NCBI GenBank assembly: GCA_024231905.1
Contig: JAAEQC010000165.1
Location: 51,463 to 115,462 of the forward strand
Reading direction: 5' to 3'
Source of the DNA: a bacterium
Lineage (GTDB): Bacteria; Krumholzibacteriota; Krumholzibacteriia; LZORAL124-64-63
DNA length: 64,000 nucleotides
Position numbers and translations under genes: made by a program. The notes beneath the pieces are model-generated. The model was not told the DNA's origin. It ran no database searches and worked only from the letters and a program-made list of their open reading frames with translations. Below, in pieces: positions 1 through 8,946 of this stretch (positions within the stretch are counted from its first letter, which is position 1; the number at the start of each line of letters is the position of its first letter).

Positions 1-582
1 AGCCCCGAGCTGGCGTCCCTGCGGCACCAGGTGGCCGCCCGCAACCAGGCCGTGCGCCTGGCCAAGGCGGGACGGGGTCCGGTGCTGCAGATGAAAGGCC
101 AGTACGCGGTCCAGGGCCAGTGGGACGACGACTTCCTGCCCGGCGACGACGAGACCGCCGGCAGCGCCACGGCCGGATTAGCCCTGTCCTGGCCCATCTT
201 CGACGGCTTCGCCGCCAAGGCGGACATGGGACGCACGGGCGCCGATCTACGCTCGGCACAGGTCGAACTCGAACGCGTAACCAAGGACCGCGAGCTGGGC
301 GTGCGCCAGACCCGCGTCCACCTGCTCAACGCCCTGGCCGCCCTGGAGGGCCGGCGCGAGAGCGTCACCCTGGCCGAGGAGGCCCATCGGTTGGCGCTGG
401 TGCGGCTGGAGAACGGCCTGGCCACTCCCCTGGAACGACTCGATGCCGAGCTGGCGCTCACCGACGCGCGGACCCAACTCGCCGAAGTGCTTCACAACTG
501 CAACATCGCCCGGTCCGCCCTGACGCTGGCCGTGGGCACCCATACCGCACCCGACACCGGATCGCAGGAGGTCCAACGATGA
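1..582 (+). CDS. TolC-type outer membrane efflux protein, 3' fragment
   Basis: The frame is open from the first base, so this is the C-terminal ~193 residues of a gene that begins before the window; the ATG at 31 is internal. Long alternating helical stretches ('RHQVAARNQAVRLAKAG', 'LVRLENGLATPLERLDAEL') match the repeated coiled-coil and barrel halves of the OEP/TolC family, which form the periplasmic tunnel and outer-membrane pore of tripartite pumps. The stop codon TGA overlaps the ATG of the membrane fusion protein (ATGA), so the genes are translationally coupled. The RND permease follows directly. Which substrate is exported cannot be told from the sequence. Confidence 0.85.
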   Translation, partial: SPELASLRHQVAARNQAVRLAKAGRGPVLQMKGQYAVQGQWDDDFLPGDDETAGSATAGLALSWPIFDGFAAKADMGRTGADLRSAQVELERVTKDRELGVRQTRVHLLNALAALEGRRESVTLAEEAHRLALVRLENGLATPLERLDAELALTDARTQLAEVLHNCNIARSALTLAVGTHTAPDTGSQEVQR

Positions 583-1670
583 ATCGCAAGTTCCGCAACC
601 TGGCCGTCCTCGTATTCGTGGTGGCCGCGCTGATCGCCGTATTCGGCGTGCGTTTCCTGCAACTGGGCCAGAGCACCGCCCTGGCCAGCATCCGCTCGGA
701 ACAGGAGCGCTTGGGCATACCGGTGGAGACGGTCGCCGCCACCCGCGGCGAACTGGCCGACTGGATCACCCTGGCCGGCACGGTCGAAGGCGTGACCCAG
801 TACCCGGTGGTCTCCGGCAACGCCCTGCGCGTGGTGGGCATCCCCGTGGTCGAAGGCATGGCCGTGACGAAGGGCGACGTGATCCTGCGTCTGGCCAATG
901 AAGCCCCCAACCCCATGTTCCACTCGGTGAGCCGATCCATCGCCACCCATGAGAATGCGCTCCGGGACGCCCGGCGTATGCGCAATCTCTACGCCGAAGG
1001 CGCCGTGTCCAAGCAGCAGCTGGACGCGGCCGAGACGGCCCTGCGCGTGGCCGAGTCCGACCTGCAGGACGCCGAGGGCAGCACTGTTCTCCTGGCCGGC
1101 GAGAGCGGCGTCGTGGCGGCCATCCTCGTCAAGGAGGGCGAGACCGTGGCCGTGAACAAGCCCCTGGTGTGGATCGCCGACACCCACGAGGTGAACGTCC
1201 AGTTCGACGCCGGCAGCAACCAGGCCCTGTCCCTGGCGCGCGAACAGTTCGCCGTCTGGCGAACCCCCACGGGCGCCGAGGTCGAGGGACGCCTCACGGA
1301 ACTCGACCTCATGGCCGACCCGGACACGCACCTGCTGTCAGGCAAGGTCCGCTTCCCCAATGCCGACGGGCGCCTGGTGCCCGGCCTCCTGGTCAGCTTC
1401 CGCGTGCGCATCGCCTACCGCGCCGACGCCCTTACCGTGCCGTCAGCTGCCGTCCAGGCCGGCGAAACGAGCCCTGAAGTGTGGCTCGTCCGCCACGCGG
1501 ACGGCGAGGAGCAGGCCCGCTTGCGTCCCGTGGCCACCGGCCTCGGCACCACCGACCGGGTGGAGATCGCCCTGGGCCTCGAGCCCGGCGACCTGGTCGT
1601 CCTGCACGGCCAGACCCTGCTGACCGACGGCGTCAAGATCAACGATGTGACCGAACGGGGAGGCGAGTAG
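579..1670 (+). CDS. RND efflux periplasmic adaptor (membrane fusion protein)
   Basis: 363 residues from ATG 579; the track ORF starting at 120 runs upstream in a non-coding frame. Residues ~6-25 ('LAVLVFVVAALIAVFGVRF') form an N-terminal membrane anchor. A lipoyl/barrel-sandwich segment ('YPVVSGNALRVVGIPVVEGMAV'), an alpha-helical hairpin around residues 120-165 and beta-barrel and membrane-proximal regions follow, which is the HlyD/AcrA family order. It links the inner-membrane RND permease to the outer-membrane channel. The start is fixed by the ATGA overlap with the upstream gene and the AGGAGG about 6 bases before the ATG. The permease GTG lies one base after its stop, so the three genes form one operon. 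Confidence 0.88.
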   Translation: MNRKFRNLAVLVFVVAALIAVFGVRFLQLGQSTALASIRSEQERLGIPVETVAATRGELADWITLAGTVEGVTQYPVVSGNALRVVGIPVVEGMAVTKGDVILRLANEAPNPMFHSVSRSIATHENALRDARRMRNLYAEGAVSKQQLDAAETALRVAESDLQDAEGSTVLLAGESGVVAAILVKEGETVAVNKPLVWIADTHEVNVQFDAGSNQALSLAREQFAVWRTPTGAEVEGRLTELDLMADPDTHLLSGKVRFPNADGRLVPGLLVSFRVRIAYRADALTVPSAAVQAGETSPEVWLVRHADGEEQARLRPVATGLGTTDRVEIALGLEPGDLVVLHGQTLLTDGVKINDVTERGGE

Positions 1671-1671
1671 C

Positions 1672-4600
1672 GTGAACCTCTTCCGCACCTTCATCAAGCG
1701 GCCGGTGACCACCACCATGATCGTCGTGGTGATGGTGGTGATGGGACTCTACTCCTACAGCCACCTGGTGACCGAACTGCTGCCCCGGATCAACTTCCCC
1801 ATCGTGGTTGTGACCACGGTCTATCCCGGCGCCGCCCCGGCGGAGATCGAAACCCAGGTCACCAAGAAGATCGAGGACGAGGTGGCCACCCTGGCCAACA
1901 TCGAGGAACTCACCAGCGACTCCATGGAGAACATGTCGCAGATCACGGTGCAGTTCGCCCTCGAAGTGGACCAGGACCAGGCCTCCATCGACGTCAAGGA
2001 CAAGGTGGACGCCATCGCGGCCGACCTGCCCGAAGACGCCGAAGACCCGGTGATCACCAAGTTCGACCTAGCCGGCGGCGCCGCCATCGAACTGGCCGTG
2101 ACGGGTTCGCGGCCGCTGAACGAGATCTACGAGATCGTGGACAAGCAGATCGCCGAGCGCCTGAGCCGCGTGGACGGCGTGGCCGAGGTGGAGATCATCG
2201 GCCAGCAGGACCGCGAGATCCAGGTGGCCGTGGAGCCGGCGCGCCTCCGGGCTTACGACTTGACCCTGCTGGACGTGCTCCAGGTGCTGTCGGCGGGCAA
2301 CCTGAACGTGCCCGTGGGCAACATCACCCGCGGCGCCGGCGAGACCACCGTGCGCATGAAGGGCGAAGTGCGCACTCCGGAAGAACTGGGCAGCTTCCGG
2401 CTCAACCTGCCGGCGGGCGGTTCGGTGCCCCTGTCCGAGGTGGCCGAGATCGTCGACACCACCGAGGAGATCCGCGAGGCGGCGTCCTTCAACGGCAAGC
2501 CGGCCATCGGCGTGGCCGTGAAGAAGCGGTCCGACGGCAACACCGTGGCCGTGGTGGAAGGCGTGCAGGCGGCCCTGGCCGACCTGGAAGGCATCCTGGG
2601 CGATGACATCCAGATCTCCGAGGTCCAGGAATCCGCCACCTTCGTTCGCGACTCCGTGGCCGACGTGCTGAGCAACATGGGCATCGGCATCCTGCTGACC
2701 GGCGTGCTGCTGTTCATCTTCCTGCACGACTGGCGCACGACCCTCATCGCGGCGGTGGCCATGCCCGTGGCCGTGATCGCCGCCTTCATGCTCATGGAAC
2801 AGGGCGGCTTCACGGTGAACGTCATGTCGCTCATGGCCCTGGGCATCAGCATCGGCACCCTGGTCACCAATTCCATCGTCGTGCTGGAGAACATCTCGCG
2901 ACACATGACCGAGGGCGCCGATCCGGACGAGGCCGCCGCCACCGGTACCGCCGAGGTGACCGTGGCCGTGCTGGCCTCGACCCTGACCAACATCGTGGTG
3001 TTCACCCCCATCGCCTTCATGAGCGGTATCGTGGGCAAGTTCTTCCTGCAATTCGGCATGACGGTGGTCTTCGCCACCATCTTCAGCCTCGTGGTGAGCT
3101 TCACCATGGTGCCCATGCTGGCGGCCAAACTCATGCGCCCGGGCAAGGGCATCGGCCACGGCGACAACATCGTGGCCCGCGGGGCCCGGGCCTGGGACCG
3201 GTTCTACGAGAACCTCGAGGCCGGGTACCGCGACGTGCTCGCCTTCTGCCTGCGGCGGCGCTGGATACCCCTTTCCATCACGGTCGTGCTCTTCGTGGGC
3301 GGCCTGTCCCTCCTCGGCTACGTGGGCGGCGAGTTCGTGCCCGTGGCCGACCAGGGCATGGTGCAGGTGAGCCTGGAGTTCCCGGCCGGCACCAGCCTGG
3401 AGCGCACCATGGGCCAGGCCGAGAAGGTGGCCGCCCACCTGCGGGACGACCCGGTGGTGCAGGGCGTGCAGGTGAAGGTGGGTGGCGAGACACGCGGCGT
3501 CGAGGACGCCGACCTGCTGATCCGCCTGCTGGACAAGTGGGACCGCGAGGAGTCCATCGACGACTACATGAACCGCATCCGCCCGCACCTGGCGTTGATC
3601 CCGGACGCCCTGGTATCCTTGTACATCCTGGGTGAAGCATCGGGCGTCGAGGCCGATCTGCTGCTCGAGGTGACGGGCTACGAGGCGGAGGCGGTCGAGA
3701 CCGTCGGCGGGCAGGTCTACGACATCGTGCACGGAGTGCCGGGCATGGTCGAGGTCCAGACCAGCGACCGGGCCGGCAAGCCCGAGATCAACATCCTGCC
3801 CCGGCGCCGGCACCTTTCCGAGCAGGGCCTGGTGGCCAGCCAGATGGGCGGCATCCTGCGCGCCGCCTACGAGGGCGAGGAGGCCGGCGTCTACCGCGAG
3901 TCCGGCGAGGAGTACGACGTGGTGGTTAAGTTCGCGGAGGAAGACCGGCGCGACCCGGCCTACCTGCCCGACCTGCCCGTGGCCACGCCCCTGGGCTCGA
4001 CCGTGCCCCTGAGCGAGGTCGGCGAGATCGTCACCGGCATCGGCGACCCCACCATCAAGCACAGCGAGAAGATCCGCCTGGTGGAGATCACCGGCAACAT
4101 CGGCGACGGCACGTTGTCCGAGAAGAGGCGCGAGATCGACGAACAGATCGCCGCCATCGAACTGCCCGCCGGCGTCTTCATCAACTACGGCGGCAACGCC
4201 GAGCATCAGGACGAATCCTTCCAGGCCATCATCGAGGCGCTGATCCTGGCCATCATCCTGATCTACATCGTCATGGCCGGCATCCTGGAGAGCTTCATCC
4301 ATCCCTTCACCGTCATGGCCACCCTGCCCCTGTCGCTCATCGGCATGGCGGTGGCCCTGTTCTTCAGCGGCGAGACCATCAACATCATGTCGCTCATGGC
4401 CCTGGTGATGATGATCGGCATCGTGGTGAACAACGCCATCCTGCTGCTGGACTACACGGCCCAGATGCGGGCCAAGGGCATGGGCATCACCCAGGCGCTC
4501 CTGGAGGCCTGCCCCAACCGCCTGCGCCCGATCATCATGGCCAACCTGGCCATCGCCATCGCCATGGTCCCCCAGATCATGGGCGGCGGCGGCGGCAGCG

Positions 4601-4737
4601 AGTACCGGTCCCCCATGGCCGTCGTGCAGATCGGCGGCGTGCTCGTGGCGACCGTGTTCACCCTCTTCGTGGTGCCGGTCGTGTACACCCTCTTCGACCG
4701 CCTGACCCCGGCGGGCCGGCGGGAAGCGAAAGTCTGA
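1672..4737 (+). CDS. RND efflux permease (HAE1/AcrB-type)
   Basis: 1021 residues with a GTG start two bases after the adaptor stop. The N-terminus 'MNLFRTFIKRPVTTTMIVVV' is TM1 of the hydrophobe/amphiphile efflux-1 family. Two homologous halves, each with a large periplasmic loop and a bundle of TMs, give the usual ~1020-1050 length. The oddity is the proton-relay positions. In TM4 the usual 'VDDAIV/VDNSIV' is 'LVTNSIVVLEN' (about residue 400), so the first aspartate is Thr. In TM10 the AcrB lysine is Asn ('GIVVNNAILLLDY'), a common variant. The family is certain; substrate and energy coupling are not. Confidence 0.92.
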   Translation: MNLFRTFIKRPVTTTMIVVVMVVMGLYSYSHLVTELLPRINFPIVVVTTVYPGAAPAEIETQVTKKIEDEVATLANIEELTSDSMENMSQITVQFALEVDQDQASIDVKDKVDAIAADLPEDAEDPVITKFDLAGGAAIELAVTGSRPLNEIYEIVDKQIAERLSRVDGVAEVEIIGQQDREIQVAVEPARLRAYDLTLLDVLQVLSAGNLNVPVGNITRGAGETTVRMKGEVRTPEELGSFRLNLPAGGSVPLSEVAEIVDTTEEIREAASFNGKPAIGVAVKKRSDGNTVAVVEGVQAALADLEGILGDDIQISEVQESATFVRDSVADVLSNMGIGILLTGVLLFIFLHDWRTTLIAAVAMPVAVIAAFMLMEQGGFTVNVMSLMALGISIGTLVTNSIVVLENISRHMTEGADPDEAAATGTAEVTVAVLASTLTNIVVFTPIAFMSGIVGKFFLQFGMTVVFATIFSLVVSFTMVPMLAAKLMRPGKGIGHGDNIVARGARAWDRFYENLEAGYRDVLAFCLRRRWIPLSITVVLFVGGLSLLGYVGGEFVPVADQGMVQVSLEFPAGTSLERTMGQAEKVAAHLRDDPVVQGVQVKVGGETRGVEDADLLIRLLDKWDREESIDDYMNRIRPHLALIPDALVSLYILGEASGVEADLLLEVTGYEAEAVETVGGQVYDIVHGVPGMVEVQTSDRAGKPEINILPRRRHLSEQGLVASQMGGILRAAYEGEEAGVYRESGEEYDVVVKFAEEDRRDPAYLPDLPVATPLGSTVPLSEVGEIVTGIGDPTIKHSEKIRLVEITGNIGDGTLSEKRREIDEQIAAIELPAGVFINYGGNAEHQDESFQAIIEALILAIILIYIVMAGILESFIHPFTVMATLPLSLIGMAVALFFSGETINIMSLMALVMMIGIVVNNAILLLDYTAQMRAKGMGITQALLEACPNRLRPIIMANLAIAIAMVPQIMGGGGGSEYRSPMAVVQIGGVLVATVFTLFVVPVVYTLFDRLTPAGRREAKV

Positions 4738-4743
4738 GTCGGC

Positions 4744-5121
4744 ATGGTGGCGACGGTGGAGATCCTGGACGGCCTGACCCGGCTCCTGCTCGGCTTCGTA
4801 TTCATGAACGCCGGCGGCCTCAAGTTCGGCCTGGACAAGGCGGCCCTGGCCCGGGAAGCCGGCACCTGGGTGGACGAGATGCCTCCCTACGGCTTGCGGA
4901 TGCTGGGCGCCCTGGAGATGATGGCCGGTTTCGGGGTGATCCTGCCCCTGATCGTGGACCTGCCCCGGCTGGTGGTGACTGCCGGGGCGGGGCTCATGGT
5001 GATGGTCATGGCCGGTGCCATGGTGGTGCACGGGCGGCGGGGCGAGGTGTGGCGCATGGTCCTGAACATCGTCCTGGCCGGTATGGCCCTGTTCGTTCTC
5101 GTGACACGTCCGGGCTGGTGA
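4744..5121 (+). CDS. DoxX-family small membrane protein
   Basis: 125 residues with four predicted TM segments and the DoxX-type opening 'LTRLLLGFVFMNAGGLKFG'. It starts six bases after the RND permease stop, so it is probably the last gene of the efflux operon. DoxX/DoxD-like proteins are small membrane proteins, some linked to quinone redox or thiosulfate oxidation, but most members have no defined role and none can be assigned here. The next gene converges on it 20 bp away. Confidence 0.75.
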   Translation: MVATVEILDGLTRLLLGFVFMNAGGLKFGLDKAALAREAGTWVDEMPPYGLRMLGALEMMAGFGVILPLIVDLPRLVVTAGAGLMVMVMAGAMVVHGRRGEVWRMVLNIVLAGMALFVLVTRPGW

Positions 5122-5140
5122 CCTGTCCAGACAGGCGGAA

Positions 5141-6034
5141 CTAGCTGCCTTCCGGCCGGTTCCGGACCCAGATGCGCACCAACTCGGCCAGCATGCGGTT
5201 AGTCGGCGCCTCCAGGCCCAGTTCTTCCGCTCGCCTGGCCACCCAGCCATTCATGAATTCGATCTCGGTGGACCGTCCCTGCCTGCCGTCCTGCAGCATG
5301 GAGGTCAGGTTGTCCGAGCGGCCCAGGGCCCGGTCGATGGACGCGGCCGTATCCGGCGGGAGTTCGACGCCCTCGGTGGCGGCCAGTCGCGCCACCTCGT
5401 CCACCACGGCTTGCCGTACGTGATCCAGCTCCGGTGCCACGAGATCCCGGTTCCGCCCGCCGGTCAGGAGACTCAGGGGATTGGCCACGCAGTTCATGGC
5501 GAGTTTCCGCCAGGAGGAAGGCGCCAGATCCTCGCACCGCCGGACAGGCAGGCCGGCCTGCGAGAAGAGCCGCGCCAGTTCATCCTCCACCTCCCCCGGT
5601 CCCATGAGCAGCCCACCGCCCCAGAAGGAGACGGCGCCGGGTCCGTCCAGGGTGGCTCCCAGTTGCACGATGATCCGGGACACGGGCCGGCCGAGAGCCT
5701 CGGCCAGGATCGCCTCCGGCCGCAGGCCGTTGGCGAGGGCGACTACGGTCGTGTCCGGCAGCAGGCGCGGCGCCAGGGCTGCGGCCGCGGACTCCAGGTC
5801 GCCGAGCTTGACGCCCACCAGCACGAGGGCGTGCGGCCCCAGCTCCGGGCAATCCTCCGCGGCCGGAATGCGCACCACCGCCTCTTCCTGGCCGCCGATG
5901 CGCAGTCCATCTTCGTTGATGCGCCGCACGTGGTCCGGCCGGGCCACGAGCACCGTGGGCAAAGGCAGCCGGGCGCCGAGGTAGCTGCCCACGGCTCCGG
6001 CGCCGAACACGATCGCACTGTCGAATCGATCCAT
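5141..6034 (-). CDS. Ketopantoate reductase-like (ApbA/PanE family) oxidoreductase
   Basis: 297 residues. The N-terminus 'MDRFDSAIVFGAGAVGSYLGARL' carries the GxGxxG NAD(P)-binding motif, and the C-terminal domain has the ApbA/PanE helical signature ('SSWRKLAMNCVANPLSLLTG', with the conserved Lys and Asn, and 'TEIEFMNGWVARRAEELGL'). PanE reduces 2-dehydropantoate to pantoate for coenzyme A synthesis; many paralogues reduce other 2-oxo acids. I chose the ATG at 6034 because AGGAGG lies ten bases upstream and the Rossmann motif follows at once; the longer track ORF (397 aa) adds an unconserved stretch. No other pantothenate genes are nearby, so the substrate is uncertain. Confidence 0.8.
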   Translation of the reverse strand: MDRFDSAIVFGAGAVGSYLGARLPLPTVLVARPDHVRRINEDGLRIGGQEEAVVRIPAAEDCPELGPHALVLVGVKLGDLESAAAALAPRLLPDTTVVALANGLRPEAILAEALGRPVSRIIVQLGATLDGPGAVSFWGGGLLMGPGEVEDELARLFSQAGLPVRRCEDLAPSSWRKLAMNCVANPLSLLTGGRNRDLVAPELDHVRQAVVDEVARLAATEGVELPPDTAASIDRALGRSDNLTSMLQDGRQGRSTEIEFMNGWVARRAEELGLEAPTNRMLAELVRIWVRNRPEGS

Positions 6035-6227
6035 CCTCGGGCCGCCTCCTGATCGCTCCGCCGCCCTTCCGGGGGCACGGAGTCCGCCTGGTTCGGGGGC
6101 ACGAACGTACGACGACCGGGCCCGATCCGGCAACCGGTTCGACGAAGAGCCAAAAAGCGTGGGGGATCCCGCGACGGCCCGTGATATCCTCCCGCCGCCG
6201 CCCACGTCATCCAGTGAAAGGTCCGCC

Positions 6228-7853
6228 ATGTCCCTGTTCCGCCTGCTGCCACTGCTGCTGCTGATCGCCGTCCCCGCCGCCGCCTGCACGAATTTCGTGG
6301 CCTCCCCCGGCGCCACCACCGACGGTTCCACCATGGTGACCTACACCTGCGACGGAGAGTTTCACCCCATCCTACGCTTCATCCCCGCGACGGACCACGA
6401 GCCGGGCGACCTGCAGGAGATCGTCCACTGGACCGGCGAGAAGCTGGGCGAGGTGGCCTACCCGGAACACACCTGGCACGTGGTGAACCTCATGAACGAG
6501 CACCAGGTCTCCCTGGCCGAGACCACCACCGGCGGCCGCGAGGAACTGGTCAATCCCGACGGCATGCTCCACTACTGGCAACTCATGCGGCTGGCCCTGC
6601 AACGCTCCACCACGGCACGGGAGTGCGTGGAGGTCATGGGCCGGCTGGTGGCCGAGTACGGCTACCGCAGCAGCGGCGAGAGCTACTGCGTCGGGGACCC
6701 GGACGAGGCCTGGATCATGGAGATGGTCGGGCCGGGACCAGGCGGCACGGGCGCCCACTGGGTGGCTGTCCGCGTGCCCGACGGCATGGTCGCCGCCTTC
6801 GCCAACCTGGGGCGCATCGGAAAGATCCCGTCGGACGGCGGCCGGAACTGCCTCCATTCCGATCTGGGCGCCATGCGGGCGTTCGCCCGAGAAAACGAAT
6901 GGTGGGACGGCGAGAACGACTTCCTGTGGCGCGAGGCCTTCCACCCCGCTACTGCCCAACAGCGCCGCTACACGGCTACCCGCGTGTGGAGCCTCTTCCG
7001 GCGCGCCGCCCCCTCGCAGGACTTCCCCGTGGACTACCACCGCGGCGATCCCGACGCCGAGGCCTACCCCCTGTTCATCAAACCGGACGCGAAACTCTCC
7101 CTGGCCGACGTCATGGATCTCATGCGCGACCACTACGAGGGCACGGACTACGACATGACCACCGGCGCCGCGGCCGGCCCCCACGGCTACCCGGTTCGCT
7201 ACCGCCCCATGGGCTGGGAGGTGGACGGCGAGTTCCACACCTGGGAGCGTCCCATCTCCACCCAGCAGACGGGCTTCTCCATGGTGTGCCAGTCCCGCAG
7301 CTGGTTGCCCGACCCGGTGGGCGGCGTCACCTGGTACGGCCTGGACGACACGGACTTCACCTGCTACACGCCCCTCTACTGCACCATGGACCGCCTGCCC
7401 GCGTCCTACACCACCGGCAGCTTGCGGGCTTTCGACTGGGATTCGGCCTGGTGGGTGTTCAACTTCGCCTCCAACTACGCGGGCCTGCGCTACGACCTGA
7501 TGATCCAGGATGTCCGGGCTCTGCAGGCGGAACTGGAAGGCGAGGCCATGGACCTGCAGCCGGCTGTCGAGGCCACGGCGGCGTCCCTGCACGACACGGA
7601 TCCGGCCCTCATGCACCGCTACCTCACGGACTATGCCGTGGGCCGGGCCGAATCGACGGTCGACCGTTGGCGCGAGCTGGCCGAGGGCCTGGTGACCCGT
7701 TACAACGACGGCTACGTGAAGGACGAGAACGGCCGGCCACGGGAGCGGACCTACCCCGAAGCCTGGTTGCGGACGGTGCGCAAGCTCGATCCCGAGCGGT
7801 ACCGTTTGCCCGAGGACGACCAGGCACAGCCGGCGGAGCCGGAGGATTATTAA
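6228..7853 (+). CDS. Secreted C69-family peptidase/dipeptidase
   Basis: 541 residues from ATG 6228. A signal peptide ('MSLFRLLPLLLLIAVPAAA') ends just before 'CTNFVASPGATTDGSTMV'. In this N-terminal-nucleophile family the exposed Cys becomes the catalytic residue after cleavage, and 'CTNF...GATTDGS' is the family hallmark. 'SYCVGDPDEAWIMEMVGPG' is a second conserved block. Family members are dipeptidases (PepD) or acyl-peptide amidases that act outside the cytoplasm. The cleavage site also resembles a lipobox, so the Cys could instead be lipidated, but the conserved motif after it favours the nucleophile role. The track ORF from 6159 adds upstream non-coding sequence. Confidence 0.85.
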   Translation: MSLFRLLPLLLLIAVPAAACTNFVASPGATTDGSTMVTYTCDGEFHPILRFIPATDHEPGDLQEIVHWTGEKLGEVAYPEHTWHVVNLMNEHQVSLAETTTGGREELVNPDGMLHYWQLMRLALQRSTTARECVEVMGRLVAEYGYRSSGESYCVGDPDEAWIMEMVGPGPGGTGAHWVAVRVPDGMVAAFANLGRIGKIPSDGGRNCLHSDLGAMRAFARENEWWDGENDFLWREAFHPATAQQRRYTATRVWSLFRRAAPSQDFPVDYHRGDPDAEAYPLFIKPDAKLSLADVMDLMRDHYEGTDYDMTTGAAAGPHGYPVRYRPMGWEVDGEFHTWERPISTQQTGFSMVCQSRSWLPDPVGGVTWYGLDDTDFTCYTPLYCTMDRLPASYTTGSLRAFDWDSAWWVFNFASNYAGLRYDLMIQDVRALQAELEGEAMDLQPAVEATAASLHDTDPALMHRYLTDYAVGRAESTVDRWRELAEGLVTRYNDGYVKDENGRPRERTYPEAWLRTVRKLDPERYRLPEDDQAQPAEPEDY

Positions 7854-7940
7854 GAAAGTCGTGAAGGATTCGCCGCGTCAGACGTCCCTGCTGACGAGAC
7901 CGGCGGCGATGGGCGCCGTCGGTGGGAGCAGGAGCGAGAC

Positions 7941-8480
7941 GTGAACCGGACCTCCGACACCAACAGCGCCTTCACCCGGCTGGTCGACCGCCTCCTGGAC
8001 CGCGTCTACCGCTACCTGCGCAACTTGACCCGCGACGAGGACGACGCCCGCACTCTCTGCCACGACACCTTCCTCAAACTGCGCCGGCGCCTGGAACTGG
8101 GCGACGACCCCTCGGACGCGTACGTCTTCGCCGCCGCCCGCAACACGGCCCTGTCCGAGTGGCGCCGGCGCCGCGGCAACCCCGTACGACCGGCGGGCGA
8201 TCCCTGGTCCGACGAGGACACGCCACAGCCCGACAACCCCGATGCCTCCCCCGACCGCCGGCTCGAGCGACAGGAGCTGCGCGCAGCCTTGGCGACAGCC
8301 CTGGGCCAACTCCCCGAGGAGCAGCGTTCGGTCTTCCTGTTGGCGGAGGTCGAGGGACTGAAACAGGCGGAGATCGGCGTGGTCATCGGCGTCCCCGAAG
8401 GCACGGTGGCTTCCCGCAAACATCTGGCAACTCTAAAGTTGCGCGAGATCCTGGAAAGGAGCGGCCATGCGCTGCGCTGA
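7941..8480 (+). CDS. ECF-type RNA polymerase sigma factor
   Basis: 179 residues with a GTG start after 'GGAGCAGGAGCGAGAC'. Region 2 is visible ('VYRYLRNLTRDEDDARTLCHDTFLKLRR', 'AYVFAAARNTALSEWRRRR') and region 4 contains a helix-turn-helix ('LPEEQRSVFLLAEVEGLKQAEIGVVIG', 'GTVASRKHLATLKLREIL'). This is the layout of a group 4 (ECF) sigma-70 factor. The stop lies 14 bp inside the next gene, which has the features of its anti-sigma factor; sigma, anti-sigma and an exported protein form a three-gene operon. The target regulon cannot be read from this window. Confidence 0.9.
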   Translation: MNRTSDTNSAFTRLVDRLLDRVYRYLRNLTRDEDDARTLCHDTFLKLRRRLELGDDPSDAYVFAAARNTALSEWRRRRGNPVRPAGDPWSDEDTPQPDNPDASPDRRLERQELRAALATALGQLPEEQRSVFLLAEVEGLKQAEIGVVIGVPEGTVASRKHLATLKLREILERSGHALR

Positions 8481-8940
8481 CTTCCACCGTCAACTGCCGT
8501 CCCTGTTGGACGGATCCGTGGACGGCGCCACCCGCCGCGAGCTGGGCCTGCACATGGTGGAGTGCCCAGAGTGCGCCGCCCTGGCCGAGAGCGACGATTT
8601 CTGGACCGATACCGTGAGCCGCGCCCTGAACCACAAGGCTCCCGCCGACCTGCGCGCCGCCATCCTGGCCGACGATCCCGCTGCCGCTCACCCCGGCGGC
8701 CGGCGCGGTCTGTGGACCGACATCGCCCGCTACGTGTGGCGCGACCTGACCTGGCGAACCTGGGTGGAGGTTCTGGCCGTCACCGCCGTGGTGATGGTGG
8801 CGGTGACCTGGTACACGGGTCGCGACGCCACGCCGCCGCCCTTTGGCCGGTCCGGACCCGTCACGATGATTTCCGCCCCCGGCGCCGACCGCCAGGTCGA
8901 TAGCACCGGCACCCTCTATCTGACCGACCGTCTGTACTGA
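8467..8940 (+). CDS. Membrane anti-sigma factor with zinc-finger (ZAS-like) domain
   Basis: 157 residues, overlapping the sigma gene by 14 bp. The N-terminus has a ZAS-like zinc site: an early 'CADFHRQLPSLLDG' and 'HMVECPECAAL' (HxxxCxxC). One TM segment lies near residues 98-113 ('WVEVLAVTAVVMVAVTWY'), followed by a ~45-residue extracytoplasmic tail. This is the standard layout for a membrane-bound repressor that holds its partner ECF sigma factor at the membrane until a signal releases it. The overlap fixes the partner as the upstream sigma factor. Confidence 0.82.
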   Translation: MRCADFHRQLPSLLDGSVDGATRRELGLHMVECPECAALAESDDFWTDTVSRALNHKAPADLRAAILADDPAAAHPGGRRGLWTDIARYVWRDLTWRTWVEVLAVTAVVMVAVTWYTGRDATPPPFGRSGPVTMISAPGADRQVDSTGTLYLTDRLY

Positions 8941-8946
8941 GGAGGC

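Noticed and set aside
2068-5250. 1060-aa ORF on the minus strand opposite the RND permease
   Set aside because: Its composition is extremely His/Gly/Ala/Asp-rich, typical of antisense frames in GC-rich DNA, and it overlaps a clear RND gene.
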